Below, in pieces: positions 9,037 to 19,493 of a DNA stretch of 64,000 bases. The DNA lies in assembly GCF_037325665.1 (NCBI RefSeq), contig NC_090253.1, positions 6,154,073-6,218,072 of the forward strand, written 5' to 3'. This stretch comes from Littorina saxatilis. Taxonomy: Eukaryota; Mollusca; Gastropoda; Littorinimorpha; Littorinidae. Made by a program: the position numbers and the translations under genes. Position 1 is the first letter of the stretch. Every line of letters begins with the position of its first letter. The notes beneath the pieces were generated by a model. The model did not search any database. It worked only from the letters and a program-made list of their open reading frames with translations, and was not told where the DNA came from.

Positions 9037-10758
9037 TCACGCGATGGGAGTGAAGGTGAGGATGGCGCCCCCTTTACAGGCCACCCACAGGCGACCCTGA
9101 GAGTCCGTGTTGAGAGCTGTGGGCTGCACCAAGAGGGGACAGCCCGGGGCCAGGTAGCGGTCAAACTTGAGTTCATCGCCCTGCACGTGCAGCACGTGGA
9201 CACTGTCCGTGCCTTGGTCAGCCACCAGCAGGACCTCCCTGCCCCCCAGCCTGTAGAAACACACGTCGGACGGCTGACAGGCGGCGGTGGGAGGAGTGTA
9301 GGTGGACACGGGAGTGTGCTGGTCACGGCGGTACAGGAGGACTTGACGCTGACCGCCAGGCGACTGAGCCTCCTCCACCACAACAAACAGCTGCTCGCTG
9401 CTGTCCACGTCGAACGCACGTTGAGTTCCAACCTTAATGCTGAAGAGTGGTGTGTCTATTGTTTCAAACGGGTCATCTGATGTTACTTTGACTGTTTGGA
9501 TATTAGCGTCTTTGGCCGAACTCTTGATTAGGTTAAAGGTTGTGCTTTTCTGGGACTTGTCGAACGTGTGCAGAAAACTTCCTGTTTCCGTTGCCGTCCA
9601 CATCCCCTTTGATCCACCTCTACATTTATACGTCAGTTTTCCAAACCTATTTTTCTGTGTCGCTAAACTGGCTCCTTTTATGTCAAATTGTTCGCATGGT
9701 GCATCGTCCTTTGCCTTACGTCGTGCAAACGACACCCACACAGTGTCATCATCAAAGGGACACAGACTGAACACTTCAGTGTCATCCCCGTCTCCACAAG
9801 AAAACAACTTTTTCACCGTAACCTCGGGAACTGCTGTTTCCATCTGTACTATCTGGACACTGCCGAAGAACTTTGTGACAGATTGTTCAATAACATCTTC
9901 CGCCACTTCACGGTTCAGGACCGGCCGCCAGAAGTTGCTTCTCTTTTCTGGAGTCAGGTTCTTCACAGCCTGGGGACTGCCCCGCCCCTCTCTCATCTCC
10001 TTGGCAACAGTGAGCAGTTTAAGGCTGGTGCCGCTGTCGATGGCTTGCTGTGTCTGTTGTTGCAGTTGACACAGTTCAACCAGGTTGCTCTGCTTGATGT
10101 CCAGTTCCTTGCTGACTTGACTCTCAATCTGCCCACTGACGGTGTCGAGGGAAGCCAGTGAGACATCGCGGATCTTGTTGGCCATGGCAACCAGCGTGGC
10201 GTGCTTGCGCTTGATGGCTGCCTGTAGTGCTGCCTTCTTGTCCTGCACATCTTTCAACTCTTTGCTCTCTGCCGTCACTTCGTCAGTCATGCAGGACAAC
10301 GCTTCCTGCAGGCGGGCCGCGTCTTTCTTTAGCTGTTCCTTGGCTTCAGTGGCAACCTCCGAGAGATCCTTAGTGTCGTGCTGCTTGTGTTTGGTCAGCA
10401 CACACTTGAGACACACGGTTTGCTTGCAGTCAGCACAGTAAAGGTCCAGGTTTTGATCAGGGTGAGTCATACACATAGTTTTGTTTCTTGCTCTTTCAAG
10501 ATCTTCGGAGCGCAGATAGAAATTGGTCTGAAAGGTGGCCACGCCTCCTGCGGGAATGACGACATCAAGACGACACTGAGGACAGGGGAATGACGCAGAT
10601 CCTTGTCGTGACGTCAGATCCTTCAGACACGTCAAGCAGAAGGTGTGGTGGCAGGGAAGTAACTTGGGGCAGGTGAACACTTCCAGGCAGAGAGAACAGA
10701 TCAGAGACTCTTTTCTCTCCTCGCCAGCTAAGTGTGGCGGCGTACCTCCCGTTGCCAT
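9037..10758 (-). CDS. TRIM/RBCC-like RING E3 ubiquitin ligase, gene 1
   Basis: 573 residues in one exon, ending TFTPIA-stop. A C3HC4 RING lies at residues 21-62 (C21, C24, C36, H38, C41, C44, C59, C62). A B-box type 2 lies at ~96-127 (C96, H99, C108, C111, C116, C119, H124, H127). A coiled coil covers ~135-280. The C-terminal ~280 residues look like a beta-propeller of the NHL/TRIM56 kind, with repeated V/L-rich strands ending in GRLWVACKGG. RBCC proteins of this type are cytoplasmic E3 ubiquitin ligases and often act in innate immunity; the substrate is unknown here. I chose the start at 10758 because a 3' splice site (cag/g at 10806) lies just upstream, leaving a short 5' UTR. In-frame codons beyond it are intronic. 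The RING and B-box are less like genes 2 and 3 than the rest of the protein is. Confidence 0.88.
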   Translation of the reverse strand: MATGGTPPHLAGEERKESLICSLCLEVFTCPKLLPCHHTFCLTCLKDLTSRQGSASFPCPQCRLDVVIPAGGVATFQTNFYLRSEDLERARNKTMCMTHPDQNLDLYCADCKQTVCLKCVLTKHKQHDTKDLSEVATEAKEQLKKDAARLQEALSCMTDEVTAESKELKDVQDKKAALQAAIKRKHATLVAMANKIRDVSLASLDTVSGQIESQVSKELDIKQSNLVELCQLQQQTQQAIDSGTSLKLLTVAKEMREGRGSPQAVKNLTPEKRSNFWRPVLNREVAEDVIEQSVTKFFGSVQIVQMETAVPEVTVKKLFSCGDGDDTEVFSLCPFDDDTVWVSFARRKAKDDAPCEQFDIKGASLATQKNRFGKLTYKCRGGSKGMWTATETGSFLHTFDKSQKSTTFNLIKSSAKDANIQTVKVTSDDPFETIDTPLFSIKVGTQRAFDVDSSEQLFVVVEEAQSPGGQRQVLLYRRDQHTPVSTYTPPTAACQPSDVCFYRLGGREVLLVADQGTDSVHVLHVQGDELKFDRYLAPGCPLLVQPTALNTDSQGRLWVACKGGAILTFTPIA

Positions 10759-10805
10759 GGAAACAGGTAGAGTACAGGATAGAGAGTCCAGGGAGTTATG
10801 GCAAC

Positions 10806-10808
10806 CTG
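10806..10808 (-). other. 3' splice site ahead of TRIM-like gene 1
   Basis: On the minus strand the sequence reads ...tgttttcag/gttgcc, 47 bases before the ATG. Genes 2 and 3 keep an equivalent cag/gttgc or cag/gttgcgg site, which supports an upstream non-coding exon. That exon was not located. Confidence 0.6.
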
Positions 10809-10919
10809 AAAACACACACACAAGGTTTAGAAACCTACATTTATTTGGAGAGCAATTTGGAAACCAGGGCATTATCTTTCTAAGACTGTTGTTTACATTT
10901 TGGGATAACACGATTGTAC

Positions 10920-10972
<53 letters not shown>

Positions 10973-11048
10973 TGTGTGTGTGGGTGTGTGTGTGTGTGTG
11001 TGTGTGTGGGTGTGTGTGTGTGGGGGTGTGTGTGTTTGTGTGTGTGTG
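10920..11048 (+). repeat. (GT)n microsatellite
   Basis: Long GT run with a few interrupting g, inside the presumed intron upstream of TRIM-like gene 1. Confidence 0.95.
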
Positions 11049-12737
11049 ACGCAAATATTCAAATCATGTTGTACATAGCATTCTGTTTTGCATAGACTCA
11101 CATGGTTCATTGTTTTAATGGCAAGCGTTCCAAATACAAACACAGATGTACATACCCACTGAACATATACAATGACTAAAGTAGACCTTCACTTGACTTC
11201 CTTGCAAGTGGAAGTCATTTATTCTACTCGCAATGTTATTGACAGTAGTGCAATGTCAATATGTTAAAAGTCGTTCTTGTCAACACAACACACACGCGTG
11301 TCTGAACTTGCAATTTTCAGTGTTAACAAACGAAAGTAGCTGGTGAAGACATTTTGTTTTTATCTTAAACCGTTTTGGACGTCCATTGTACATGTGATTG
11401 TGTCTACGCAGAGTAAGGCCATGTGAGTGTTGTCATATAATGCACGTTAAAACTTTCTGAACTCTGGAAAGCAAATATGCAAACTGAGCGTTTAACATTC
11501 CTTCAACCTTTTTGGCTATGCGGGGTCGATTTAGGATTGTTTTCTTTCTTAGTTTACATGGTGGATTCCGTGTTTGAAACGATGTACATTCAGGTATCTC
11601 ACAGTAACATGAGTAAAGTTCTAAAAAGCTTATACCTGTCTAATAACTTGTAACTTCAAATCGTGTTAAACATCTTGATCACCTTTAAAAAGACTAATCA
11701 AATTGTCCGGGAGGAGGGGGGGGGTCCCAGGTGTAATCTTTTAGTCCGGCTAAATCCAGTTCTTCTTGAGAAAAAACAAAACGGAAAAAAAATCATTCAT
11801 AACATCAAGGTTGTTTTTGTGTTTTTTCTTTTGATTTGCCAAGCACATCATTGTGAGGCTTTTAATGAAAAGCATGCATCCGTCCACTCACAATATATTT
11901 TCTTTCCTCCTTCAACATTTACCACTCAAAAAAGTCCATAGAATTAGGATCCATGAAACAAATGAAAGGCATCTACGGATGTATAGATACATAATTGACC
12001 ACACTCATTTGGGCATATATAATATAACATCAAGATCATATCGAAAACGGTACAAACACGCCGATAACATTTTGTATCTGATCAGTCTTGTAGAGATGTT
12101 CCAGTGTTTGGTAAGTAGAAATGTGAACACATGGCTGCCTTGGTGTTGTGTGTATGCAGTGTACGTTTACATTTGGTTCTTGGTTTTTAAAGTCGCTTCA
12201 ACCTACTTGGCTATGCGGGACCGATCAAATATTGTTTCCTGTCTCAGTTTACATGGTGGTTTCCGTGTTTGAAACTATTAACAAATTAGGTCTATCACAG
12301 TAAAATGAAGTTTTTTGAACACTTGTTACTTAAAATGTTGACCTCCTCACAAAAATTTAACAATTCTTAACCGAAGCGAACGTCGTACGTCCCAGTTTTT
12401 GTTTGTTTTTGTTTTTCAGAAAAAGAGTGGTTGCGACGACTGATCACAGAGATATAGAATAGAGCCACCAAGCGCCGCAACACGTGCAGTAACCGAGACC
12501 CGCGCGCCGGCCATCGCGGTGTGCCCATTCTTTCGCTGGCACACCCTGTTTCGCTCTGTCCGGTCTTTGTTTTTTGAGAGCTACAATCTCAATACCACCT
12601 TGTTTAAACCTTATAATCATGTTAATAAAAAAAGCAAAGTTGTAGAATAATGATGCGTGTGTCTGTATGCTGCTTAATTTTGCTTTTTTAAATTTTATTA
12701 TTATTGAAAATACTAACCTGTTGATTTTGTAGTAAGA

Positions 12738-12738
<1 letters not shown>
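11049..12738. other. Non-coding, with two copies of a dispersed repeat (D)
   Basis: No gene seen. 11509-11625 and 12196-12300 share 'ttggctatgcggg...ccgtgtttgaaac...tctcacagtaa', also found at 52230-52340. A GC-rich patch at 12460-12570 may be another repeat. Nothing else is recognisable. Confidence 0.6.
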
Positions 12739-12801
<63 letters not shown>

Positions 12802-12990
12802 TCTTTCTCTCTCTTTCTCTTCCCCTAAGTCTCTCCCTCACCCTCTCTTTCTCTCTCTCTCCCTCTCTCTTTCTCTCCCTCTCTCTCTCCTCTTTCTCTC
12901 CCTCTCTCTCTCTTTCACCCTCTCTCTCTCCTCCCCTCTCTCTCTCCCCCCCCTCTCTCTCTCTCTCTCTCTGTCTCTCTCTGTCTCTCT

Positions 12991-13067
<77 letters not shown>
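12739..13067 (+). repeat. (CT)n microsatellite
   Basis: About 330 bases of CT repeat with scattered interruptions. The arginine/glutamate-rich and serine/leucine-rich frames over it are artefacts. Confidence 0.95.
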
Positions 13068-13070
<3 letters not shown>

Positions 13071-13620
13071 CGGTTTTCAGTGGGACCATTTTGCCTGCAC
13101 TGCTTTTTCTTTAGTTTTACTTTCAATTATATTGTATATTTATTGTATGGAGGACAATCGACTTCAACAATTCAGATTCGTTTGAAATACTCATGTTTTA
13201 ATGATGAGATTGATGTATCGTTCATAAATAAGTTCACTCATGTGTTTGTACTTAATCATGTATTAAAGATTTTGGCTGAAAGATGTCAGGTTTGTTTGAC
13301 TGATACAGACACTGACATGTTTCACTGATTGTAATAAGCTTGCTGTACATTCTTCTTTTGAGTACTCTTCTGTGTATAATGCTCGCATTTAAAGAATTTA
13401 GCTTTGACATGATTTCAGCCGACTTGTTTGGTTCGAAAACAAATGTATCATTTATCAAATTGCTGTTTCTTTTACAATGGAAACCCCCTTTTAAAGACAC
13501 CCCCACCCTCAAATGGCTGTATCGTTTTTGTGTCACTCGTGTATACTGACTTAAATTGACAAATTAGCTTTGATGTCACTATTGCATTTCTTATTACCAA
13601 AGATTTGTTTCATTTACACC

Positions 13621-13621
<1 letters not shown>
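13068..13621. other. Non-coding stretch
   Basis: AT-rich and unrecognised; no gene or repeat family is evident. Confidence 0.5.
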
Positions 13622-13691
<70 letters not shown>

Positions 13692-13738
13692 GAGACAGAG
13701 AGACAGAGAGAGACAGAGAGGTGGAGAAGGGTGGGGGC

Positions 13739-13793
<55 letters not shown>
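13622..13793 (+). repeat. (GA)n microsatellite
   Basis: Two pure GA blocks split by a degenerate gaca-rich piece. It runs directly into the repeat at 13794. Confidence 0.95.
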
Positions 13794-13794
<1 letters not shown>

Positions 13795-14310
13795 ATGACA
13801 ATGACAATGACAATTCTTTATTTAACGAGGGTAGTAGATTAAGCAGTAGTCTGCTTTTGTACATCCAGCCCTCGCCCTAAAGATCAATCAATCAATCAAT
13901 CAATATGAGGCTTATATCGCGCGTATTCCGTGGGTACAGTTCTAAGCGCAGGGATTTATTTTTTTATTTTTTTTATTTTTTTATTTTTATTTTATGTAAT
14001 TTATATTGCGCACATTTTCAATGCGCAGGGATTTATTTTTGCCGTGTGAGATGTACTTTTTTTTTACACAATACATCACGCATTCACATCGGCCAGCAGA
14101 TCGCAGCCATTTCGGCGCATATCCTACTTTTCACGGCCTATTATTCCAAGTCACACAGGTATTTTGGTGGACATTTTTATCTATGCCTATACAATTTTGC
14201 CAGGAAAGACCCTTTCCTGGACCCTTTTGTCAATCGTGGGATCTTTAACGTGCACACCCCAATGTAGCGTACACGAAGGGACCTCGGTTTTTCTCATCCG
14301 AAAGATGAAT
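13794..14310 (+). repeat. Dispersed repeat with (CAAT)n head
   Basis: Begins with (atgaca)n and (atca)n, then 'gcttatatcgcgcgtattcc', a T-rich run and 'ttaacgtgcacaccccaatg'. The last motif is one I associate with common molluscan interspersed repeats. A loosely similar fragment lies at 25380-25430. The class (SINE or MITE) cannot be settled here. Confidence 0.45.
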
Positions 14311-14517
14311 AAAGAGAGACTAACTACAAAAAATGAAATAAAAATACAAGATAAAAAAAAATAGAAAATAGAAAAACTAAAATTCTACATTTTAACAGAT
14401 AACTAAAGTGAAAACACATCATATATATATGTACACAAAATGCATTGCATTGAGGTAAATTGCGAGTTAATTGATGTGAATTAAGTGGTATAGTGCAGCT
14501 TGCACTTTTTCAACATC

Positions 14518-14520
<3 letters not shown>

Positions 14521-14583
<63 letters not shown>

Positions 14584-14616
14584 CATCATGCGAGAGAGAG
14601 AGAGAGAGAGACATCA

Positions 14617-14668
<52 letters not shown>
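14521..14668 (+). repeat. (GA)n microsatellite with 'catcatgcga' interruptions
   Basis: GA runs broken two to three times by catcatgcgaga, a small higher-order repeat. Confidence 0.95.
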
Positions 14669-14670
<2 letters not shown>

Positions 14671-14844
14671 TTATGAATAACATTTACAAATTTGTTTAAC
14701 TTTGTCATCTTGATGTTTGCTTCGTCTGATTGGCTTCTCTTGTGACACTAACTGGTTTTGCATCATATTTTTAATTGTTATAAAATTATCGTTCTTGGTT
14801 TCGTATAACCTTTTTGTCTCAATCTGTCTGACAGTCTCTGTCTC

Positions 14845-14846
<2 letters not shown>

Positions 14847-14913
<67 letters not shown>
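14847..14913 (+). repeat. (GT)n microsatellite
   Basis: A pure GT run followed by (gttc)4, shortly before element A copy 2. Confidence 0.95.
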
Positions 14914-14915
<2 letters not shown>

Positions 14916-14954
14916 CGTTCGTTCGTTCGTGTGTGTGACTGTGCGCCCGTTTTT

Positions 14955-15820
14955 ATATTTAGTCAAGTTTTGACTAAATATTTTAACATCGAGGGGGAAT
15001 CGAAACGAGGGTCGTGGTGTATGTGTGTCTGTGCGTGTGTGTGTGTGTGTGTGTGTGTAGAGCGATTCAGACTAAACTACTGGACCGATCTTTATGAAAT
15101 TTGACATGAGAGTTCCTGGGTATGAAATCCCCGAACGTTTTTTTCATTTTTTTGATAAATGTCTTTGATGACGTCATATCCGGCTTTTCGTGAAAGTTGA
15201 GGCGGCACTGTCACGCCCTCATTTTTCAACCAAATTGGTTGAAATTTTGGTCAAGTAATCTTCGACGAAGCCCGGACTTCGGTATTGCATTTCAGCTTGG
15301 TGGCTTAAAAATTAATTAATGACTTTGGTCATTAAAAATCTGAAAATTGTAAAAAAAAATAAAAATTTATAAAACGATCCAAATTTACGTTTATCTTATT
15401 CTCCATCATTTGCTGATTCCAAAAACATATAAATATGTTATATTCGGATTAAAAACAAGCTCTGAAAATTAAATATATAAAAATTATTATCAAAATTAAA
15501 TTGTCGAAATCAATTTAAAAACACTTTCATCTTATTCCTTGTCGGTTCCTGATTCCAAAAACATATAGATATGATATGTTTGGATTAAAAACACGCTCAG
15601 AAAGTTAAAACAAAGAGAGGTACAGAAAAGCGTGCTATCCTTCTTAGCGCAACTACTACCCCGCTCTTCTTGTCAATTTCACTGCCTTTGCCATGAGCGG
15701 TGGACTGACGATGCTACGAGTATACGGTCTTGCTGAAAAATGGCATTGCGTTCAGTTTCATTCTGTGAGTTCGACAGCTACTTGACTAAATATTGTATTT
15801 TCGCCTTACGCGACTTGTTT
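14955..15820 (+). mobile_element. Dispersed element A, copy 2 (full length)
   Basis: The 5' end is a perfect hairpin, atatttagtcaa-gtt-ttgactaaatat. Then come a gagggggaatcgaaacg motif, a (GT)n run, the core 'actggaccgatctttatgaa' and TGACGTCA at 15169-15176. An AT-rich body follows, and the 3' end is cgccttacgcgacttgttt. There is no coding capacity. It is joined directly to copy 3. Confidence 0.85.
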
Positions 15821-16682
15821 ATATTTAGTCAAGTTTTGACTAAATATTTTAACATCGAGGGGGAATCGAAACGAGGGTCGTGGTGTATGTGCGTATGTGT
15901 GTGCGTGCGTGTGTGTGTGTGTGTGTGTAGAGCGATTCAGACTAAACTACTGGACCGATCTTTATGAAATTTGACATGAGAGTTCCTGGGTATGAAATCT
16001 CGGAACGTTTTTTTTCATTTTTTTGATAAATGTCTTTGATGACGTCATATCCGGCTTTTCGTGAAAGTTGAGGCGGCACTGTCACGCCCTCATTTTTCAA
16101 CCAAATTGGTTGAAATTTTGGTCAAGTACTCTTCGACGAAGCCCGGGGTTCGGTATTGCATTTCAGCTTGGTGGCTTAAAAATTAATTAATGACTTTGGT
16201 CATTAAAAATCTGAAAATTGTAAAAAAAAATAAAAAATTATAAAACGATCCAAATTTACGTTTATCTTATTCTCCATCATTTGCTGATTCCAAAAACATA
16301 TAAATATGTTATATTCGGATTAAAAACAAGCTCTGAAAATTAAATATATAAAAATTATTATCAAATTTTTTTTTTTCGAAATCAATTTAAAAACACTTTC
16401 ATCTTATTCCTTGTCGGTTCCTGATTCCAAAAACATATAGATATGATATGTTTGGATTAAAAACACGCTCAGAAAGTTAAAACGAAGAGAGGTACAGAAA
16501 AGCGTGCTATGCAGCATAGCGTAACCACTACCCCGCTCTTCTTGACAATTTCACTGCCTATGCCGTGAGCGGTGGACCACGAGTATACGGTCTTGCTGCG
16601 TTGCATTGCGTTCAGTTTCATTCTGTGAGTTCGACAGCTACTTGACTAAATATTGTATTTTCGCCTTACGCGACTTGTTATT
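15821..16682 (+). mobile_element. Dispersed element A, copy 3 (full length)
   Basis: Same structure and orientation as copy 2 and contiguous with it, so the two form a tandem. TGACGTCA is at 16040-16047. A few differences from copy 2 include a longer T-run in the body. Confidence 0.85.
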
Positions 16683-16747
16683 ATATTTAGTCAAGTTTTG
16701 ACTAAATATTTTAACGTAGAGGGGGGAATCGAGACGAGGGTCGTGGT
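16683..16747 (+). mobile_element. Dispersed element A, copy 4 (start only, runs into gap)
   Basis: The 5' hairpin and the 'gggggaatcgagacgagggt' motif are present; the sequence then enters the N run. The tandem therefore has at least four members, or has been collapsed here. Confidence 0.75.
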
Positions 16748-16947
16748 NNNNNNNNNNNNNNNNNNNNNNNNNNNNNNNNNNNNNNNNNNNNNNNNNNNNN
16801 NNNNNNNNNNNNNNNNNNNNNNNNNNNNNNNNNNNNNNNNNNNNNNNNNNNNNNNNNNNNNNNNNNNNNNNNNNNNNNNNNNNNNNNNNNNNNNNNNNNN
16901 NNNNNNNNNNNNNNNNNNNNNNNNNNNNNNNNNNNNNNNNNNNNNNN
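16748..16947. other. Assembly gap (200 N)
   Basis: A run of exactly 200 N, which suggests a placeholder size. It lies inside the element A tandem, at the point where a GT microsatellite would be expected. Confidence 0.98.
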
Positions 16948-17051
16948 GACATCTTCGCTACGGTTTTCTTGGTTTCTAGTCTTGCGCCTGTTGACTGTCG
17001 TGTCGATCTACTCATAGTTACAAACTGGGCCCGTATGCTTATGGGGGAAGT

Positions 17052-17281
17052 TCGCGACAACTCCCGAAGTTTTGAGTGACATCGGAAGTACTTGCCTCAC
17101 TTTCGTATGCATGGGCCGGAAAAAGGGTTTACCTCGAAGCAAAGCGAGGAAGTAACTCAGGGTATTTTGCGACTACTTCTAAAGTTTTGAGTGACATCGG
17201 AAGTACATCCTCACTTTCGCATGCATGGGACGAAAAAAGAGTTTACTTTGGAAGCTAACGAGGAAGTAAATGAGGGTAAAT
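17052..17281 (+). repeat. 115-bp tandem duplication
   Basis: Two units, each with 'gttttgagtgacatcggaag', a 'cgcatgcatggg' segment and 'gaggaagtaa', repeat at a 115-base period with ~85% identity by eye. No frame is supported. Confidence 0.75.
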
Positions 17282-17559
17282 GTACTACAGCCAGACCCAG
17301 TAGTAAACACGCGACTTCCACAGTTTTTCAGTACAAAAAGGCAGGGCTTTTCTTTAGTTTTTCATGTCAAACCGAGCTGACGCTCCCAAAGAGAGAAAAT
17401 AGAGGGAAAAGTCGTATCTTCTGCATGCATTTCGTGCAAATTTCCCTGAATACAAACCTGAGTTGCCAGCTTTGACTTTTGTTTGTTCTGGGTCATTGGC
17501 CACCACTCTTTCATTCCCGCTTATACGAGGGGGTTACTGTGTTTCTATGAAAATGGGCG
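17282..17559. other. Non-coding stretch
   Basis: Nothing recognised. Confidence 0.4.
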
Positions 17560-17851
17560 TCGTTGTGTGCATGTGTGAGTGTGAGTGTGTGTGTGTGCGT
17601 GTGTTTGTGTGCGTGCGTGCGTGTGTTTGTGTGCGTGCGTGTGTGTGTGAGTCTGTGTGTGTGTTCGAGTGTTGAAGTGTAAGTTTCTGCTATTTTTTTC
17701 TGTCATTGCTTTATCTGTGTGTGTGTGTGTGTGTGTATGTGTGTGTGTGTGTGTATGTATTTGTGCGAGTGCCTGTCTGCCTGTGTGTGCGTGCGTGCGC
17801 GTATAATTGTGCGTCTGTTCCTTCATACGTTTGTTTGTGTGTTCGCGCGTG

Positions 17852-17905
<54 letters not shown>

Positions 17906-17926
17906 GATGTTATGTGTGTGTTCGAC

Positions 17927-17958
<32 letters not shown>

Positions 17959-17984
17959 CGACGGTGTGTGTGTGTGTGTTCGAC

Positions 17985-18040
<56 letters not shown>
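17560..18040 (+). repeat. Complex (GT)n region with ttcgacggtg interruptions
   Basis: Nearly 480 bases of GT-rich simple sequence. The segment ttcgacggtgtgtg recurs three times between pure GT runs. Confidence 0.95.
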
Positions 18041-18041
<1 letters not shown>

Positions 18042-19493
18042 CCACTCCCCACACTATGATGAGCTGACTATATTTGCGCCTTGATATTTTATTCATGTTC
18101 TTACGTTTTATGCTGTTTATTGTGATTCACCACACCCGAGTTTATCGTAATTGAGATAATAAAGTGTTCTATGTCTATGTATTATGTCTAATACACATGC
18201 ACACACGCACGTAGGCTACAAAAATCCAATCTTGACTTTGAACTTTATATATACATACATCCTCTTCACAATTAACGAGGACAAACGTAATTTACAAACA
18301 CCTAAGTACAACAATTTTTCTGTTTGAAAAATTCGGAAACACATTTTCTCAAATAATATGAAATTCGCTGAACTTATTTTCTTTTCACTACACCTTATAA
18401 AAATTATCTTGATTCCCAAAAAATGGAGTTCTGTCTTTTTAAATTTACCAGTAACACAAACATTCGCTCTGACCAAACTATTTTTGTCCAGCAGTTTTAC
18501 CGATACACAATCATTAAAAAAACACTACAAAAAGAGTTTTAAGTTAACCGACTTCGCTGCCACATAAACAACCTTTTTTTTATTGTCCCCAACATTCTGG
18601 TCAACGAAATCATTATTATAGACAGTCATTCTATTTAAGGACAATTATCACAGCTTTCGTTCAACCAGTTAAAAACAACAATTATAGTAAAAGCTACAGC
18701 GCGATCAACGTTTGCCCATTTACGAACTCGCGATGAGATTTGTTTCTTCTGGTCACCAAGCCTACCGTTTACAAACGCATGCGCACTAATTGGGATTCCC
18801 CCAATTTTCTCGACCTTGACCTCAGAACTCTCGAAGCCACTACTTCGGCGTTCAATTTAGCTCAGTCGTGCATACCGAGTAGCTGGCAACTTTGCTTTCG
18901 AAGTTCCCACTTCCAATGTCAAGGGCCTCTCGCTTGACATAATTATACGACGATATCGCATCTCAAAGGTCCTTACCCATCCAAAAGAAACCTCCAGCGC
19001 ATACTACAATTGCAGGACATTCCGTTTTTAAAGGCAGCTCATTGGGAAATTATCTCAGACACAATATCGAAGACGTGAAATGCGTCAATCGAGCAACTGT
19101 CGTAACTTGGCTACAATGAGACGGTCTCCTACCTTGCACCATAGACACGGACTGTGACATCTACTATATAATACTGGTAGGATTTTCGGTGGTTTTTCGA
19201 TTCCTGTGACCAAACCGCGCGGATTTGTGCCTTCTCCTTCGGTTGCTATGCCAACGTGACCCAGGAAATCGATTCCGCTAGGTCCCGACTTCCAATTTTG
19301 TCCACGAACAAAGTTTGAAGAGGTTTGTCTCGCAAATTTGAGCAGACAAGTGAACTTTGACCTGAACTTTGACATCGCGGCGAAAGAGATCTGTGATTGG
19401 TTCTTCTTCAACTTTCGGTTCGACTAAACACGCGACCGCACCTCAGACGAACCTAGCTGTGTGTTTTATTTCTCTACCCCAGACGAACCTAAA
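18041..19493. other. Non-coding stretch with a diverged repeat (F)
   Basis: 18770-18940 resembles 23525-23710; shared segments include cgcatgcg, gggattcccccaatttt-like and cgaccttgacct. The rest is AT-rich without a supported gene. Confidence 0.5.

Larger units (their letters stand above)
7666..10810. other. Segmental duplication, copy 1
   Basis: Matches 40170-43400 and 58730-62100 in order and orientation. The shared parts are the 'ccctcagttactgagaggta' minisatellite flank, a small conserved open frame, a 42-bp minisatellite, an AATAAA and a TRIM-like gene on the minus strand. Copy 1 is the shortest copy; homology is lost to the left of ~7666. Confidence 0.85.

Noticed and set aside
8368-9100. 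Repetitive 188-195 residue frames over the 42-bp arrays (also 40880-41696 and 59579-60447)
   Set aside because: The unit length is a multiple of three and lacks stops in several frames on both strands. The array lies past the poly(A) signal of each TRIM-like gene.
9019-10441. Plus-strand frames of 100-210 residues across the TRIM-like genes (also 41615-43285 and 60309-62094)
   Set aside because: They are shadows of the minus-strand coding sequence, which has the zinc-finger ligands and conserved ends.
12444-12740. GC-rich patch as a small structural RNA gene
   Set aside because: I could not match it to any RNA family or draw a convincing fold; it is kept only as a possible repeat.
12713-13126. 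Long arginine/glutamate-rich frames over the CT/GA repeats (also 13570-13880 and 14493-14699)
   Set aside because: They are translations of simple sequence with no unique coding part or codon structure.
14955-15820. Element A as a Helitron
   Set aside because: No TC...CTRR ends and no fixed A-T target. The hairpin is at the wrong end for the usual layout.
17545-18096. Cysteine/valine or histidine/threonine frames over GT/CA repeats here and at 10880, 14847, 22823, 46854, 48346 and 53737-54544
   Set aside because: Dinucleotide repeats have no stops in several frames; there is no evidence of a gene.
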